A stretch of DNA of 64,000 nucleotides, taken from assembly GCF_021412565.1 (NCBI RefSeq), contig NZ_JAKCLJ010000001.1:620001-684000 (forward strand), written 5' to 3'. Of this stretch, positions 9,365-19,091 are shown piece after piece. The translations under genes were made by a program, and so were the position numbers. Within the stretch, counting starts at the first letter, position 1. Each line of letters begins with the position of its first letter. The notes beneath the pieces are model-generated. The model had not been told where the DNA came from. It saw only the letters and a list, made by a program, of their open reading frames with translations, and searched no databases. The DNA comes from Shewanella sp. AS1. Lineage in GTDB: Bacteria; Pseudomonadota; Gammaproteobacteria; Enterobacterales; Shewanellaceae.

Positions 9365-11577
9365 TAGGCTTCCTCTTTAAATCGGTTGTCTGTCTCGCTA
9401 GGGGCGAGAGGCTGACGAAAATGGGGTTGCGCGATATGCCGCTCGAGTCCTTGTTGCAGCACCTTGAGATTGACCGGCACCCCATGACTTAACAGCTGGG
9501 CTAAGGCTTTGAGTAACATGCTGCTGTCGCTGGCGCCCTTAGCGTTGAGGGGCACGGCACTGTGGCAAACGGCACTATGGCACACGGAACTGGGGACGTT
9601 ATCTTGTAAGATTTTGTCTATTAGCGTGCAGTTTTGTCTGTCGGCGCCCACTTCCACAAACAGCCTAGCGCCTTGCTTCACGGCGCTCTTTATCAGGGCG
9701 GTAAAATCGAGTGGATAACAGAAGGTATCGGCAAGGGCGCAAGCTATCAGCGCTGAACTGAGCGGCCGCTCTTGATTTAGCGCATTATCTTGATTAAGCG
9801 CAGCATCTATCCCCTTGCGGCTGTTGGCCGCGCTGATAAAGCGAATCTTATGGGCCATGCTCTGACCGTGAATGGCCTGACTGTTAATAGCCTGACTGTG
9901 AATAGCCTGGCGGTAAAATGCCTCGACCTCAGAGTGCTGACTCAGGGCAGGCAAGGTGTGCATGGCGGTGACCCGATTGGCGGCAATGCCGCGTTTGCCC
10001 AGTTGCTGCAACAGCTTTTGACAGCTGGCCTCGCAGCCTGCAATTACGCAGCTGTCCCCCTGAATGATGGCTAAATAGACTCTGGGATACTCGCTCAGCA
10101 GAGCCTCAATCTCATTAGGGGCGGCGCGCACCACGAAGCTGTTCCATGTTAACTCTTGCTCATCATCTAGCCCCCAGGCGCGGCGCACTGCGGTCAACTT
10201 GCCTGAGATGGCTGAGGTAAACAGCTCATGGGTTTGGGTCTGCTCTATCAGCTGATGGGGCCGCTGCCACACATCCAGACTGGCCCACATCGCCGCCTCG
10301 CCCATGGAGTAACCCAGGGCAAATTGCGGCTGCACCTCAAATACCTGAGTCATGAGTTTGCTCAGCAGGTAGCTGGCGCCCACACCGGCGATGGCGAGGG
10401 CGCTCAGGGGCATATTGGCAGTTATTGCTTTGTCGCCCTGGTAGATACTGTCGGCCTGCAACATGGCGCGCAGATCGCCCTGTTTCTCGAGCCAATCAAA
10501 CAGGGCGGGAAAATAGCGGTGCAGCTCGCATAGCATATCCGGGTAGACAGTGCCGACACCGGGATAGAGGAAGGCAAGCGACTCCTTGCCTAACGGGGCT
10601 GCGCTAAAATAGCTGCCCGCCGGGGTCTTATAGGGATTTAGTGTGGTAAACACCTTCTCCAGCGCCGAAGAGATGGCCGCGAGTTCAGATTTAAGCTGCG
10701 TCAAGTTAGCCGCCTGCAAGGCGAGCCTGTATCTGGTTTGCCCAGCCTGGGTTTGTGTCTGGACCCGGTCGAACTCGGTGAGATTAACCAACATCAGCTC
10801 AAGCAGGGTTACATCGAGTCGAGCTTTTGAGTGAATCTTGTCGAGGCCATCTAACTGCTTATCGAGTTCGTCTAGTGCCTGCCGGATTTCATCCTGGCTA
10901 TTTGCTGTGAGCAGAAACAGCAGGCGATTTTCATTAAGCAGCGATTCGCCCTCTAGGCGCCCAGTGCCCTGACTGAGCTGCAGGGCTAGGTGCTGCTTCT
11001 CTGAGGGGGCTTGGGGAAAATGCAGCAACAAATTGCTGATGCGCGCCTGATGGGGCGCACTGAACCAGTAATGCTGTCTGTTATTGCCGTGGCAGACACT
11101 GCGTTTTGCCAGCAGCTCAACGGCTCGGTAGAGCGCATCGAAGGCGGCTTCTTCTTTCTCTATTGTGAGCGAGGTATTGCGTTGTGAGAGCGATCCGCGT
11201 TTAGCCTGTTGCTGCACTAAGTGCGCGGCTCTCTCGGCGTTTTCTGCCAACTGCATCGCCCCAAGATGCCCATGGGGATGCAGCTTAAGCCTAGCCGCCA
11301 TCAAGGCTGGCATCAGCAGTAGCTCCCGGCTTGAACTTGTGATGATGACCGCCTGATCTTGAGCTATATGGGATAAGGCCAGGTTTAACGTAGTGGCAAA
11401 GGCTTGAAAATTAAGGCGCACAGGCGCGAGCTGTTTGAGCGTCAGCGAACTAAAACCCGCAGCGTCAGGCAGCAAAATGGCGACCCGTAAAGGCGCCAAA
11501 TTGTCTGCTGTTTTCAGTCCGGACTGCAGCTCTTTTTGCAGCTCTGGTTGCACTTTAGTGCCAGGTGTTTGCATCAT
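9364..11577 (-). CDS. pfaB: PfaB, PUFA synthase acyltransferase subunit
   Basis: This 737-residue subunit carries an acyltransferase domain. The nucleophile is Ser424 in GYSMGEA, preceded by an AT-type FLYPGVGTVYPDM segment. The first 300 residues are a degenerate KS/CLF-like region without a recognisable active site. PfaB type is known to influence whether EPA or DHA is the end product. I cannot assign the product from sequence alone, but Shewanella loci normally make EPA. The start ATG overlaps the pfaA stop by 1 base (TAATG), and its own stop overlaps pfaC the same way. The C-terminal third holds several short in-frame duplications (AIHSQ/AINSQ/AIHGQ, CHSAV twice, ALNQ twice). Confidence 0.95.
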   Translation of the reverse strand: MMQTPGTKVQPELQKELQSGLKTADNLAPLRVAILLPDAAGFSSLTLKQLAPVRLNFQAFATTLNLALSHIAQDQAVIITSSSRELLLMPALMAARLKLHPHGHLGAMQLAENAERAAHLVQQQAKRGSLSQRNTSLTIEKEEAAFDALYRAVELLAKRSVCHGNNRQHYWFSAPHQARISNLLLHFPQAPSEKQHLALQLSQGTGRLEGESLLNENRLLFLLTANSQDEIRQALDELDKQLDGLDKIHSKARLDVTLLELMLVNLTEFDRVQTQTQAGQTRYRLALQAANLTQLKSELAAISSALEKVFTTLNPYKTPAGSYFSAAPLGKESLAFLYPGVGTVYPDMLCELHRYFPALFDWLEKQGDLRAMLQADSIYQGDKAITANMPLSALAIAGVGASYLLSKLMTQVFEVQPQFALGYSMGEAAMWASLDVWQRPHQLIEQTQTHELFTSAISGKLTAVRRAWGLDDEQELTWNSFVVRAAPNEIEALLSEYPRVYLAIIQGDSCVIAGCEASCQKLLQQLGKRGIAANRVTAMHTLPALSQHSEVEAFYRQAIHSQAINSQAIHGQSMAHKIRFISAANSRKGIDAALNQDNALNQERPLSSALIACALADTFCYPLDFTALIKSAVKQGARLFVEVGADRQNCTLIDKILQDNVPSSVCHSAVCHSAVPLNAKGASDSSMLLKALAQLLSHGVPVNLKVLQQGLERHIAQPHFRQPLAPSETDNRFKEEA
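9862..9921 (-). repeat. In-frame 15-bp tandem repeat in pfaB
   Basis: Four 15-bp units (9862, 9877, 9892, 9907) encode the imperfect pentapeptide series QAIHG, QAINS, QAIHS and AFYR. The outer copies have diverged. A separate two-copy 15-bp duplication encoding CHSAV lies at about 9556-9585. Confidence 0.9.
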
Positions 11578-14500
11578 TAAACTCGGCTCACCTCGAACTT
11601 AGATGCAGGCATAAAGGCGTCGTTGAGATTTTTGCTTATGGTCACCTTGGCCTCGCGCATAATGGCGCTTGGCTCACCGTTTTCACGGTAGAGGGTGATA
11701 TCGGCGACAAGGGCGCGATGGCTACTCTTGATCACCTTAAGCTCAATCATGCCCCTCTCTCCCGCTTGCAGGGGATGGAGACTGACAAACTCGCCTATGC
11801 TGGATGGCAGGCTGGCGGCGCCATATTTGAGCCTCGCCCAGACCAGCATGGCCTGCAGCAGCAGATCCTCGGCGAAGGGCTGAGTGCCGCCATATTGCAC
11901 ACTCGGGGTAAACTCACCGCAATCGCTTTGCAGCTGGTTTTGCTGCTGATTATGTGGCTGATTTTGCGGCATAGTGGGCAGCTCACAACTGACCATCAGA
12001 CCAAGATCGTCGAAACTGTGCACCTTATCCAGTCCCTGTAGACGCGGGCCGTGGAACAGGGTGCCGTCACGATAGAGGGCATTTTTGTCTGTGATCGGCG
12101 TCTGCTTAACCACAGCTTGAATGTCAGCCAGCTCGGCGGCACCTGACACACAGGTTTGCGGGACTAGCTTAGCTTGATATTGCGGCCTGCCATCACAGCT
12201 AATTAACGCCTCAATGACGACAAAGCCGCTCTCCTGATATGCAGGCGTCAGTGTCAGCACTAAGGTTTGTTCAGCCTCGCTATCGAAGATGATCCCCTTC
12301 AATAGCTTGTAATTCTGCACGGCGAACAGGTCACCATACTGCTCGCTCGCCGCCTGTCGCATCCACTGCAGGGCGCACACTGTGGGCAGCACAGGATTGC
12401 CACCGATGCAGTGATCCTCGACAAAAGGCAGCTTGCTCAGGCTGACAGTTCGCTCAAAGGTCACAGGCGTGAATTGGCCAGCACTTCGCGGACGAGCAGC
12501 TGTCTGCTCCCCATCCGCATCAGGCTTTTTTACGCTGTCACGTTTGTCAGTCTGTTTGCTATTGCCTTGCATATCGCTGCCGATCAATAGCTGTACGCCG
12601 CTGTCAGTTAACAGCTGGGTGGCAAACAGCTCGGCGCCCGCCTCAAGGGGGATCACATAGACGCCGCGTTCGGTAAACATCTTCTTCAGCGCAGGATTCA
12701 CCATGCCGCCATCCCAGGGACCCCAGTTAAAGCTCATCACCTTAGCGTGGGGATTGAGACCGGCCAGTTGCAGCGCCGTCTTGTTGAGGATCTCATTGGA
12801 CATGGCGTAGTCACTCTGACCACTGTTGCCATAGAAACCCGCCGCCGAAGAGAAGAGGGCGACTAATTTGAGCTTATCGATTTCAAGTTGAGACAGCAGG
12901 GCTTTGAGTCCGCCCACTTTAGTGCCATAGACTCGGTTAAGTTCACTTAAGCTTTTGTCCTGAATGTGTTTATCTGCAAGTACGCCTGCGCCGTGGATCA
13001 GGCCGCTTATCTGCCCAAGTTTGCCTAAGCTGAGTTTTACCTCATCACTCGATGAGACATCTAGGCTGACATATTCGGCGCTGGCGCCGACAGCTTTAAA
13101 GGCCTGCAGGGCTGCATCTATCTCCAGACTGCTGGCAATGGGCCAGATCAGTGCATCGAGCTGCTTAGGTGTCGGCTTCTCGCCGTTAGCCATCAGATGC
13201 TTGATAGCGGCGGCTTTAAGCTCGCTTGGTGCTAAACTTTGCGCCCACAGGGGCAACTGCTCGGCGCTCAAATGTGCGCTGCGTCCCGCCAGAATAAAGT
13301 GGGACTGGCAGCGTTTCGCCAGGGCGAGGGCACACTGGAAGGTCACCCCTTTTGCCCCCCCGGTCACCAGTATTTTATCCGTGCGATTGAGCCTGGTTTT
13401 TGCTGTTTTTAGCGCCGCATCGGCGCTTATTAAGGCAGTTCGCTCAATCTCTCCCTCTGGCGTTAGGCTCAATCCGACCTCAGTCGGCTGGCCATTTTCG
13501 GCGAAAAGTTCGGCAATAATGGCCTGGCTCAGTTGGGTAGCACTCATCTGCGGTGCGATATCCAGGGCGCGGCACACCACATTTGGCCACTCATGGCTGA
13601 GGGTCTTGGTCAGTCCGGCCAGGGCCGCCTGATTCAGTTCGCTGCCACTGTGCGGCTTAAGGTAGCCTAGGCCACCATCGATACGGCTAACAGTGATAAA
13701 ACTGCGGCGAGTATCGGCACTTTGAGTCAGTGAAGGATAGAGGTGTTTGGCCCATAAAAATGCCGCTGACACTTGGTCAAAAGCACTTTCACCAAAATGC
13801 AGGCTATCGCCGGCATCCTGGGCCATAGTCTGTGGCTGCAGATGGATAAAGCCATGGATGGCACCATGCTCGCTACTGATTTGCGCGATAACCGCCTGAA
13901 TATCGGCGTCTTGTCTGCCATTTAGCTGCACCCAGACGATATCGCTGCTCAGGGGCGATTGGGGCGCGCCTGCTAATTGGCGCACCACGATAACCTTGAG
14001 TCCTCGCTTTTGCAGTTTCTCGGCCAGTACCCCAGCGTTGTGGCCATCATCATTGATAACCAGGGTGGCATCGGCGGCGAAACAGCGTTCAGCTTGCTTC
14101 GCCGCTTCAAGCTTTTTTAGCGCCACCTCACTGTGGGGCGGCAGCTCAACGAGAGGAGCTGGGGTCGCTGCCAGGGTTTGTACCTCGCTCTTGGTACAGC
14201 TAACCTCCTCTGTGCCTGTCGCTAGCTTGCTGTTCATATAGCCGATTATCTCACCTAGGGTGCGACACTCGGCTAAGTCTTCCGGATTAAGTTCAGGCAA
14301 GCTTGGCAGTTCATCTTGCACTGTACCTAAAATCTCTACGCGCTTGATGGAGTCGATTCCGAGATCGGCCTCCATATCCATGGCCAAATCCAGCATCTCG
14401 GTAGGATAACCTGTCTTGTCGGCCACCACGCTGAGCATGGTCTGCTGCACTTGTGTTTGTGAAATTTGCGCTTGTGAAACTTGCTCTTGAGTAACAATTG

Positions 14501-17500
14501 GGCTTGAAACCGCACTGGCTTGCGCCTCGCTGCCGAGCTTGCTGTTCATATAGTTGACGATTTCGCCTAAGGTGCGACACTCTGCTAAATCTTCGGGATT
14601 AAGCTCAGGCAAGTTTGGCAGTTCATCCTGAACTGTACCTAAGATCTCTACGCGCTTGATGGAATCGATACCGAGATCCGCTTCCATATCCATGGCCAAA
14701 TCCAGCATCTCGATTGGATAACCTGTCTTATCGGCCACCACAGCGAGCATGGTTTGTTGTACCTGGTCGTGAGATAAAGAATCTTGAGATAAACAGGTCT
14801 GAGACACAGTCATAGCAGGCTCTGCCTCAGGGCTTTGTGTCTCAGTGCTTTGTATATTAGCGCCTAGCTTGCTGTTCATATAGTTGACGATTTCGCCTAA
14901 GGTGCGACACTCGGCTAAATCTTCGGGATTAAGCTCAGGCAAGTTTGGCAGTTCATCTTGCACTGTACCTAAGATCTCTACGCGCTTGATGGAGTCGATA
15001 CCAAGGTCGGCTTCCATATCCATGGCCAAATCCAGCATCTCTATAGGATAACCTGTCTTGTCGGCCACCACGCTGAGCATAGTCTGCTGCACTTTTTGCT
15101 GCATTTGGTCGCTTCCGAGCGCCGATGGGGCAGGCGCCGCCGTTACTTGTGTTACAACAGGCGATGCTGCAACAGGCGCAGGTGCAACTTGTGCGACAGC
15201 CTGGTTATCTGCACCCAGTTTGCTGTTCATATAGCTGACGATTTCGCCTAAGGTGCGGCACTCGGCTAAATCTTCCGGGCTAAGCTCAGGCAAGCTTGGT
15301 AGCTCATCCTGCACTGTCCCTAAAATTTCCACGCGCTTGATGGAATCGATACCGAGATCTGCTTCCATATCCATGGCCAAATCCAGCATCTCGATTGGAT
15401 AACCTGTCTTGTCGGCCACCACGGCGAGCATGGTTTGATGCACTTTATCACTTCCGAGAGCCGATGGGGCTGGTACGGCTACTTGCACGGGAACAGGCGC
15501 AGACGCTTGAACTGTCTGCACCAATGGCTGAGTCGGTTCGACTGCAGGCCTGGTCATCTGTCCTGGCAATGTTTGCACTGGTGCTGCCTGTGTTGCTACA
15601 GGCGCTGGTTGGATTGGCGCAGTCTGTGATGCACTCTGCGAGCTAGCTACCGGCTGCTGAGCACTTTGGTCTTGCTGCTGAACACTTTGGCCCTGCAGCA
15701 GGGCGATGGCGCTGGCATTACTCTGCGCCTGCAGTTCCAGGAACTGGCTGTGGCTCTGCAACGTCTGCGCCTGATGCTGGTGGAACTGTGCCATGGAGCG
15801 CAGCAGACTCTCGGGGATAGCCAGGCCTGCGGCGGCCATCTGAGTCTGGGCCGTGATCAGGGCGTTAAAGGTTTCACCATACTGCTGGGGAATGGTCAAA
15901 AATTGTTGGTGCAGCTCAGCGGTTTGCTGCTGAGCGGCGAAGAACTGACTGATGGCATCGCTGCTTGCCTGTGTGGCAGGAGTGGCGGCATCATGCATTG
16001 CTGTCTGCTGAGTTTGATTTTTTTCCACGATCTTCTCGACTTCTGTTATCTGGGGGATGTCGCTGGTCGCGACTGGCATGGCAGCGGCGGGCACCGGCTT
16101 GTCAACTTGGACGATTCTCTCCTCTATCTGGATTTGAGGCGTGATCTGGCCCGAAGCCAATGCGGACTCCATCTTGTTTAAGGTGGCTGGGCTGATGTAG
16201 TTAGTGGCGCTCAGTTTGATATTCATTGGCGATGGCGCGGCTATCTCGGGCGCAGCGGCGCAGTAGGGATCCAGGTTTTCCAGGGCAACACCCACCACGG
16301 CAAGCTGCACAGCCGCCTGTCTGAGCTGAAGGTCACAGTCCCCTTTGGGATTAGGATTCAGGCTGATACAGCAGATTTCATCGCTTTTATCCTTAAGGGT
16401 CGTTTCTGCCAGTTTTTGCAGGATATTTTTCGGACCAAACTCCACGAAGATGCGCGCGCCATCATCATACATGGCCTGCAGCTGCTCACTAAAGCGCACT
16501 GATTGCAGCATATGTTGCTTAAACTCACGCTTGATTGTCGCTGCGCTGGCATCCAGACGCTGACCCGTGGCGTTGGCATAGAGGGGGCGTTTTGCCTTGG
16601 TAAATTTCACCTTGTCGATGGCATCGCTAAAGGGCTGCTGGGCATGAGCCACGAGCGGGGTATGAAAGGCGCCGGAAACTGGCAGTTTGATCGCCTTTAG
16701 GCCTGCCTCGCTCAGAGCCTGTGCGGCTTGGTTACAGGCCTCTGTGGGGCCGGCGATCACCAGCTGGGTTGGCGAGTTATAGTTGGCAACCTTTACGCCA
16801 TCAAACTCGCTCAGTTTGGCCTCAAGCTGAGTCAACGCATCGGCCTTGTCGATAATAATGGCGTGCATCACGCCAGAGTCGATTTCATCATCCAGTTTGG
16901 CAGCCATGGCATCGCCGCGCTCGAAGGTCAGTCGATAGTAATCTTCCAGGCCGATGACATTGGCCGCGCACAGGGCACTTAGCTCACCGAAGCTGTGGCC
17001 CGCCACCATGTCGGCACTGAAACCGGCGGCGCAAAACAGCTGATACTGACCCATGGAGATGGCGCCGATGGCGCTCTGGGCAAAGGCGGTATTGGTCAGC
17101 TGCGCTTCCTGTGCTTTTAGGTCATCTGGGTTAAATACCGGCTTAGGATAAACCACCTGCGAAAGCGCAGGCTTGTTATTGGCGGCAAACACTTGGTCGG
17201 CGAGCATAAACTGCTGACGCATCTCGGGGAAATGGCAGCTGAGCTCGCGCCCCATATTGAGATACTGGGCGCCTTGTCCGGCAAACAGCGCAGCGATTTT
17301 GGCATCGGCTAAGGCGTGCCGGCGGTAGTGTACGCCACCGGGCAGCGACCAGCTTGCTGCTGCATCCGATTCGAGCCTAGCTTCTGATCCGAACTTAGCC
17401 AGGGCCTGGCTCAGCAGGGTTATCAGCTCATCACAGTCTTTAGCCACTAGGCCGAGGCGCGGCGCTGCGGCAGCAAGGGGCCGAATGGCATGCTCTTTGG

Positions 17501-19091
17501 CCAGTACATTGAGTGATGCGCCAGAGTGAGCAGCATCAATCACCTGCTTGATGCTGGCAATTAATTCGCCCTTATCGGCACCGCTAAATAACAGGCTCTG
17601 GGGCACAGCGCGCTGACGGTACTGGGTCAGCTTGCCTTGCTCTCTTTGATGATCTTGGTTGTACTCCTCGAGCACAAAGTGGAAGTTAGTGCCGCCAAAA
17701 CCAAAGGAGCTTATTCCCGCGCGGCGTGGCGTGCCGTCGGGGCGTGGAAGCCAGGGACGGGTCTGAGTGTTGAGATAAAAGGGCGAATTCTCGATTGCCA
17801 ATTTAGGGTTTGGTTTGTCCACATTGATGGTCGGCGGCAGCACTTTATGGTGCAGCGCCAACGCGGCTTTTATCAGGCCAGCCGTGCCTGCGGTGGACTT
17901 AGTATGGCCAATCTGGGATTTTACCGAGCCAAGGGCGATATGCTGCTTGTTGTCACACCCGTCGCTGAAAACTGAGCTCAGGCCGTTGAATTCGGCAACA
18001 TCGCCGGCCGCCGTGCCTGTGCCGTGGGCTTCGATAAGCCCGACACTGTGCGGGGCAAACCCTGCGTCATCATAGGCGCGTTTCAGGGCTTTGGCCTGAC
18101 CTTCTGGACGAGGCGCGTAGATGGATTTGAACTTGCCGTCCGATGAGGCGCCGACGCCTTTGATCACCGAATAGATGCGATCGCCATCGCGCTCGGCATC
18201 TTCCAGGCGCTTAAGCGCCACCATGCCAATCCCTTCTCCTATCATCATCCCCTTGGAGTCGATGTCGAAGGGCTGGATAGTCTCATTGGTGGTAAAGGCC
18301 GGGGTTTTCGAGAAACTCATGTACATGTATGGCGAGTTGTCTGTGCAGACGCCGCCTGTGATCATCATCTCGGAGCGGCCTTCGACCAGTTCGCTCAGTG
18401 CCATACGCATGGCGGCTAGGGAACCGGCGCAGGCGGCATCGACCACGCAGTTCATGCCACCAAAATCGAAGCGGTTGGCGATACGGCCGGCGATCACATT
18501 GCCTAAGGAGCCGGGGAAGGAGTTCTCCTCCCAGTGAATATATTGATCTTGGAATTTCTTGATCAGCATCTCGCTGTCATCATCGCTGATGCCACTGCTT
18601 TTAAACACTTTTTTAAGCACAGGATATTGCAGGCGAGCATTCAGGCTCTGGCTGATCTTCTGGCCGCCGCCTATGCCTAAGGTGATGCCTATCTTGTCTC
18701 TGTCGTAATCGGCAGGCAGATTCGCGTCCTGTAAAACCTCTTTGGCTACCACAAGGGAGAGCAATTGGGCGCTGTCGGTCAGCTCCAGAATATTAGGCGG
18801 CAGACCAAATTCCATGGGGTTGAAGTCCACCTCTGGGATAAAGCCGCCGCGTTTGCAGTAGCTTTTGTCCGCCTTGCTCTTGTCGGCATCAAAATAGTCG
18901 TCGATATTCCAGCGGCTCTTGGGCACCTGGGTGATGGCATCTATCTTGTCGCAGATCAGATCCCAGAACTGATTTAAGTAACGGGCATTGGCAAACAGGC
19001 TGGCCATACCGACTATGGCGATAGGGGTATCTTTTAATCGCTTATTGAGGCGCGCATCTTGCGATGACTGTGAGGTGTTACTCTGGCTCAT
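11577..19091 (-). CDS. pfaA: PfaA, PUFA synthase KS-MAT-4xACP-KR-DH subunit
   Basis: This is the largest subunit, at 2504 residues. Ketosynthase: Cys221 (DAACAGS), His356 (AHGTGT) and His396 (QIGHTKS). Malonyl-CoA acyltransferase: Ser700 in AGHSFGE. A Gln/Pro/Ala-rich linker follows, then four acyl carrier domains whose phosphopantetheine serines (LGIDSIKR) are Ser1250, Ser1367, Ser1477 and Ser1581. A ketoreductase follows, with an NADPH loop TGGAKG near 1910 and Tyr2095 in DYAMSNE. The C-terminal domain has HxxxGxxxxP from His2227 and a DLLLQ motif with Asp2409, the two signatures of a polyketide-type dehydratase. The ATG at 19091 has GGAG about 8 bases upstream and overlaps the pfaR stop by 4 bases. 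Four ACPs is at the low end for the family. Confidence 0.97.
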   Translation of the reverse strand: MSQSNTSQSSQDARLNKRLKDTPIAIVGMASLFANARYLNQFWDLICDKIDAITQVPKSRWNIDDYFDADKSKADKSYCKRGGFIPEVDFNPMEFGLPPNILELTDSAQLLSLVVAKEVLQDANLPADYDRDKIGITLGIGGGQKISQSLNARLQYPVLKKVFKSSGISDDDSEMLIKKFQDQYIHWEENSFPGSLGNVIAGRIANRFDFGGMNCVVDAACAGSLAAMRMALSELVEGRSEMMITGGVCTDNSPYMYMSFSKTPAFTTNETIQPFDIDSKGMMIGEGIGMVALKRLEDAERDGDRIYSVIKGVGASSDGKFKSIYAPRPEGQAKALKRAYDDAGFAPHSVGLIEAHGTGTAAGDVAEFNGLSSVFSDGCDNKQHIALGSVKSQIGHTKSTAGTAGLIKAALALHHKVLPPTINVDKPNPKLAIENSPFYLNTQTRPWLPRPDGTPRRAGISSFGFGGTNFHFVLEEYNQDHQREQGKLTQYRQRAVPQSLLFSGADKGELIASIKQVIDAAHSGASLNVLAKEHAIRPLAAAAPRLGLVAKDCDELITLLSQALAKFGSEARLESDAAASWSLPGGVHYRRHALADAKIAALFAGQGAQYLNMGRELSCHFPEMRQQFMLADQVFAANNKPALSQVVYPKPVFNPDDLKAQEAQLTNTAFAQSAIGAISMGQYQLFCAAGFSADMVAGHSFGELSALCAANVIGLEDYYRLTFERGDAMAAKLDDEIDSGVMHAIIIDKADALTQLEAKLSEFDGVKVANYNSPTQLVIAGPTEACNQAAQALSEAGLKAIKLPVSGAFHTPLVAHAQQPFSDAIDKVKFTKAKRPLYANATGQRLDASAATIKREFKQHMLQSVRFSEQLQAMYDDGARIFVEFGPKNILQKLAETTLKDKSDEICCISLNPNPKGDCDLQLRQAAVQLAVVGVALENLDPYCAAAPEIAAPSPMNIKLSATNYISPATLNKMESALASGQITPQIQIEERIVQVDKPVPAAAMPVATSDIPQITEVEKIVEKNQTQQTAMHDAATPATQASSDAISQFFAAQQQTAELHQQFLTIPQQYGETFNALITAQTQMAAAGLAIPESLLRSMAQFHQHQAQTLQSHSQFLELQAQSNASAIALLQGQSVQQQDQSAQQPVASSQSASQTAPIQPAPVATQAAPVQTLPGQMTRPAVEPTQPLVQTVQASAPVPVQVAVPAPSALGSDKVHQTMLAVVADKTGYPIEMLDLAMDMEADLGIDSIKRVEILGTVQDELPSLPELSPEDLAECRTLGEIVSYMNSKLGADNQAVAQVAPAPVAASPVVTQVTAAPAPSALGSDQMQQKVQQTMLSVVADKTGYPIEMLDLAMDMEADLGIDSIKRVEILGTVQDELPNLPELNPEDLAECRTLGEIVNYMNSKLGANIQSTETQSPEAEPAMTVSQTCLSQDSLSHDQVQQTMLAVVADKTGYPIEMLDLAMDMEADLGIDSIKRVEILGTVQDELPNLPELNPEDLAECRTLGEIVNYMNSKLGSEAQASAVSSPIVTQEQVSQAQISQTQVQQTMLSVVADKTGYPTEMLDLAMDMEADLGIDSIKRVEILGTVQDELPSLPELNPEDLAECRTLGEIIGYMNSKLATGTEEVSCTKSEVQTLAATPAPLVELPPHSEVALKKLEAAKQAERCFAADATLVINDDGHNAGVLAEKLQKRGLKVIVVRQLAGAPQSPLSSDIVWVQLNGRQDADIQAVIAQISSEHGAIHGFIHLQPQTMAQDAGDSLHFGESAFDQVSAAFLWAKHLYPSLTQSADTRRSFITVSRIDGGLGYLKPHSGSELNQAALAGLTKTLSHEWPNVVCRALDIAPQMSATQLSQAIIAELFAENGQPTEVGLSLTPEGEIERTALISADAALKTAKTRLNRTDKILVTGGAKGVTFQCALALAKRCQSHFILAGRSAHLSAEQLPLWAQSLAPSELKAAAIKHLMANGEKPTPKQLDALIWPIASSLEIDAALQAFKAVGASAEYVSLDVSSSDEVKLSLGKLGQISGLIHGAGVLADKHIQDKSLSELNRVYGTKVGGLKALLSQLEIDKLKLVALFSSAAGFYGNSGQSDYAMSNEILNKTALQLAGLNPHAKVMSFNWGPWDGGMVNPALKKMFTERGVYVIPLEAGAELFATQLLTDSGVQLLIGSDMQGNSKQTDKRDSVKKPDADGEQTAARPRSAGQFTPVTFERTVSLSKLPFVEDHCIGGNPVLPTVCALQWMRQAASEQYGDLFAVQNYKLLKGIIFDSEAEQTLVLTLTPAYQESGFVVIEALISCDGRPQYQAKLVPQTCVSGAAELADIQAVVKQTPITDKNALYRDGTLFHGPRLQGLDKVHSFDDLGLMVSCELPTMPQNQPHNQQQNQLQSDCGEFTPSVQYGGTQPFAEDLLLQAMLVWARLKYGAASLPSSIGEFVSLHPLQAGERGMIELKVIKSSHRALVADITLYRENGEPSAIMREAKVTISKNLNDAFMPASKFEVSRV
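14230..15440 (-). repeat. Tandem ACP-domain repeats in pfaA
   Basis: Four near-identical ACP-coding segments stand in series. The conserved serine codons are at 14349, 14661, 14991 and 15342 (lower coordinates), giving periods of 312, 330 and 351 bp. The repeats are close to identical over about 210 bp each. The spacers differ in length and sequence. Confidence 0.97.

Noticed and set aside
12964..13632. A long (222-codon) plus-strand frame inside pfaA
   Set aside because: Shadow of the ketoreductase-coding region on the other strand: Ser/Ala/Arg-rich and without family features. The same holds for the many 60-170 codon frames opposite pfaA, pfaB, pfaC and dnaE.
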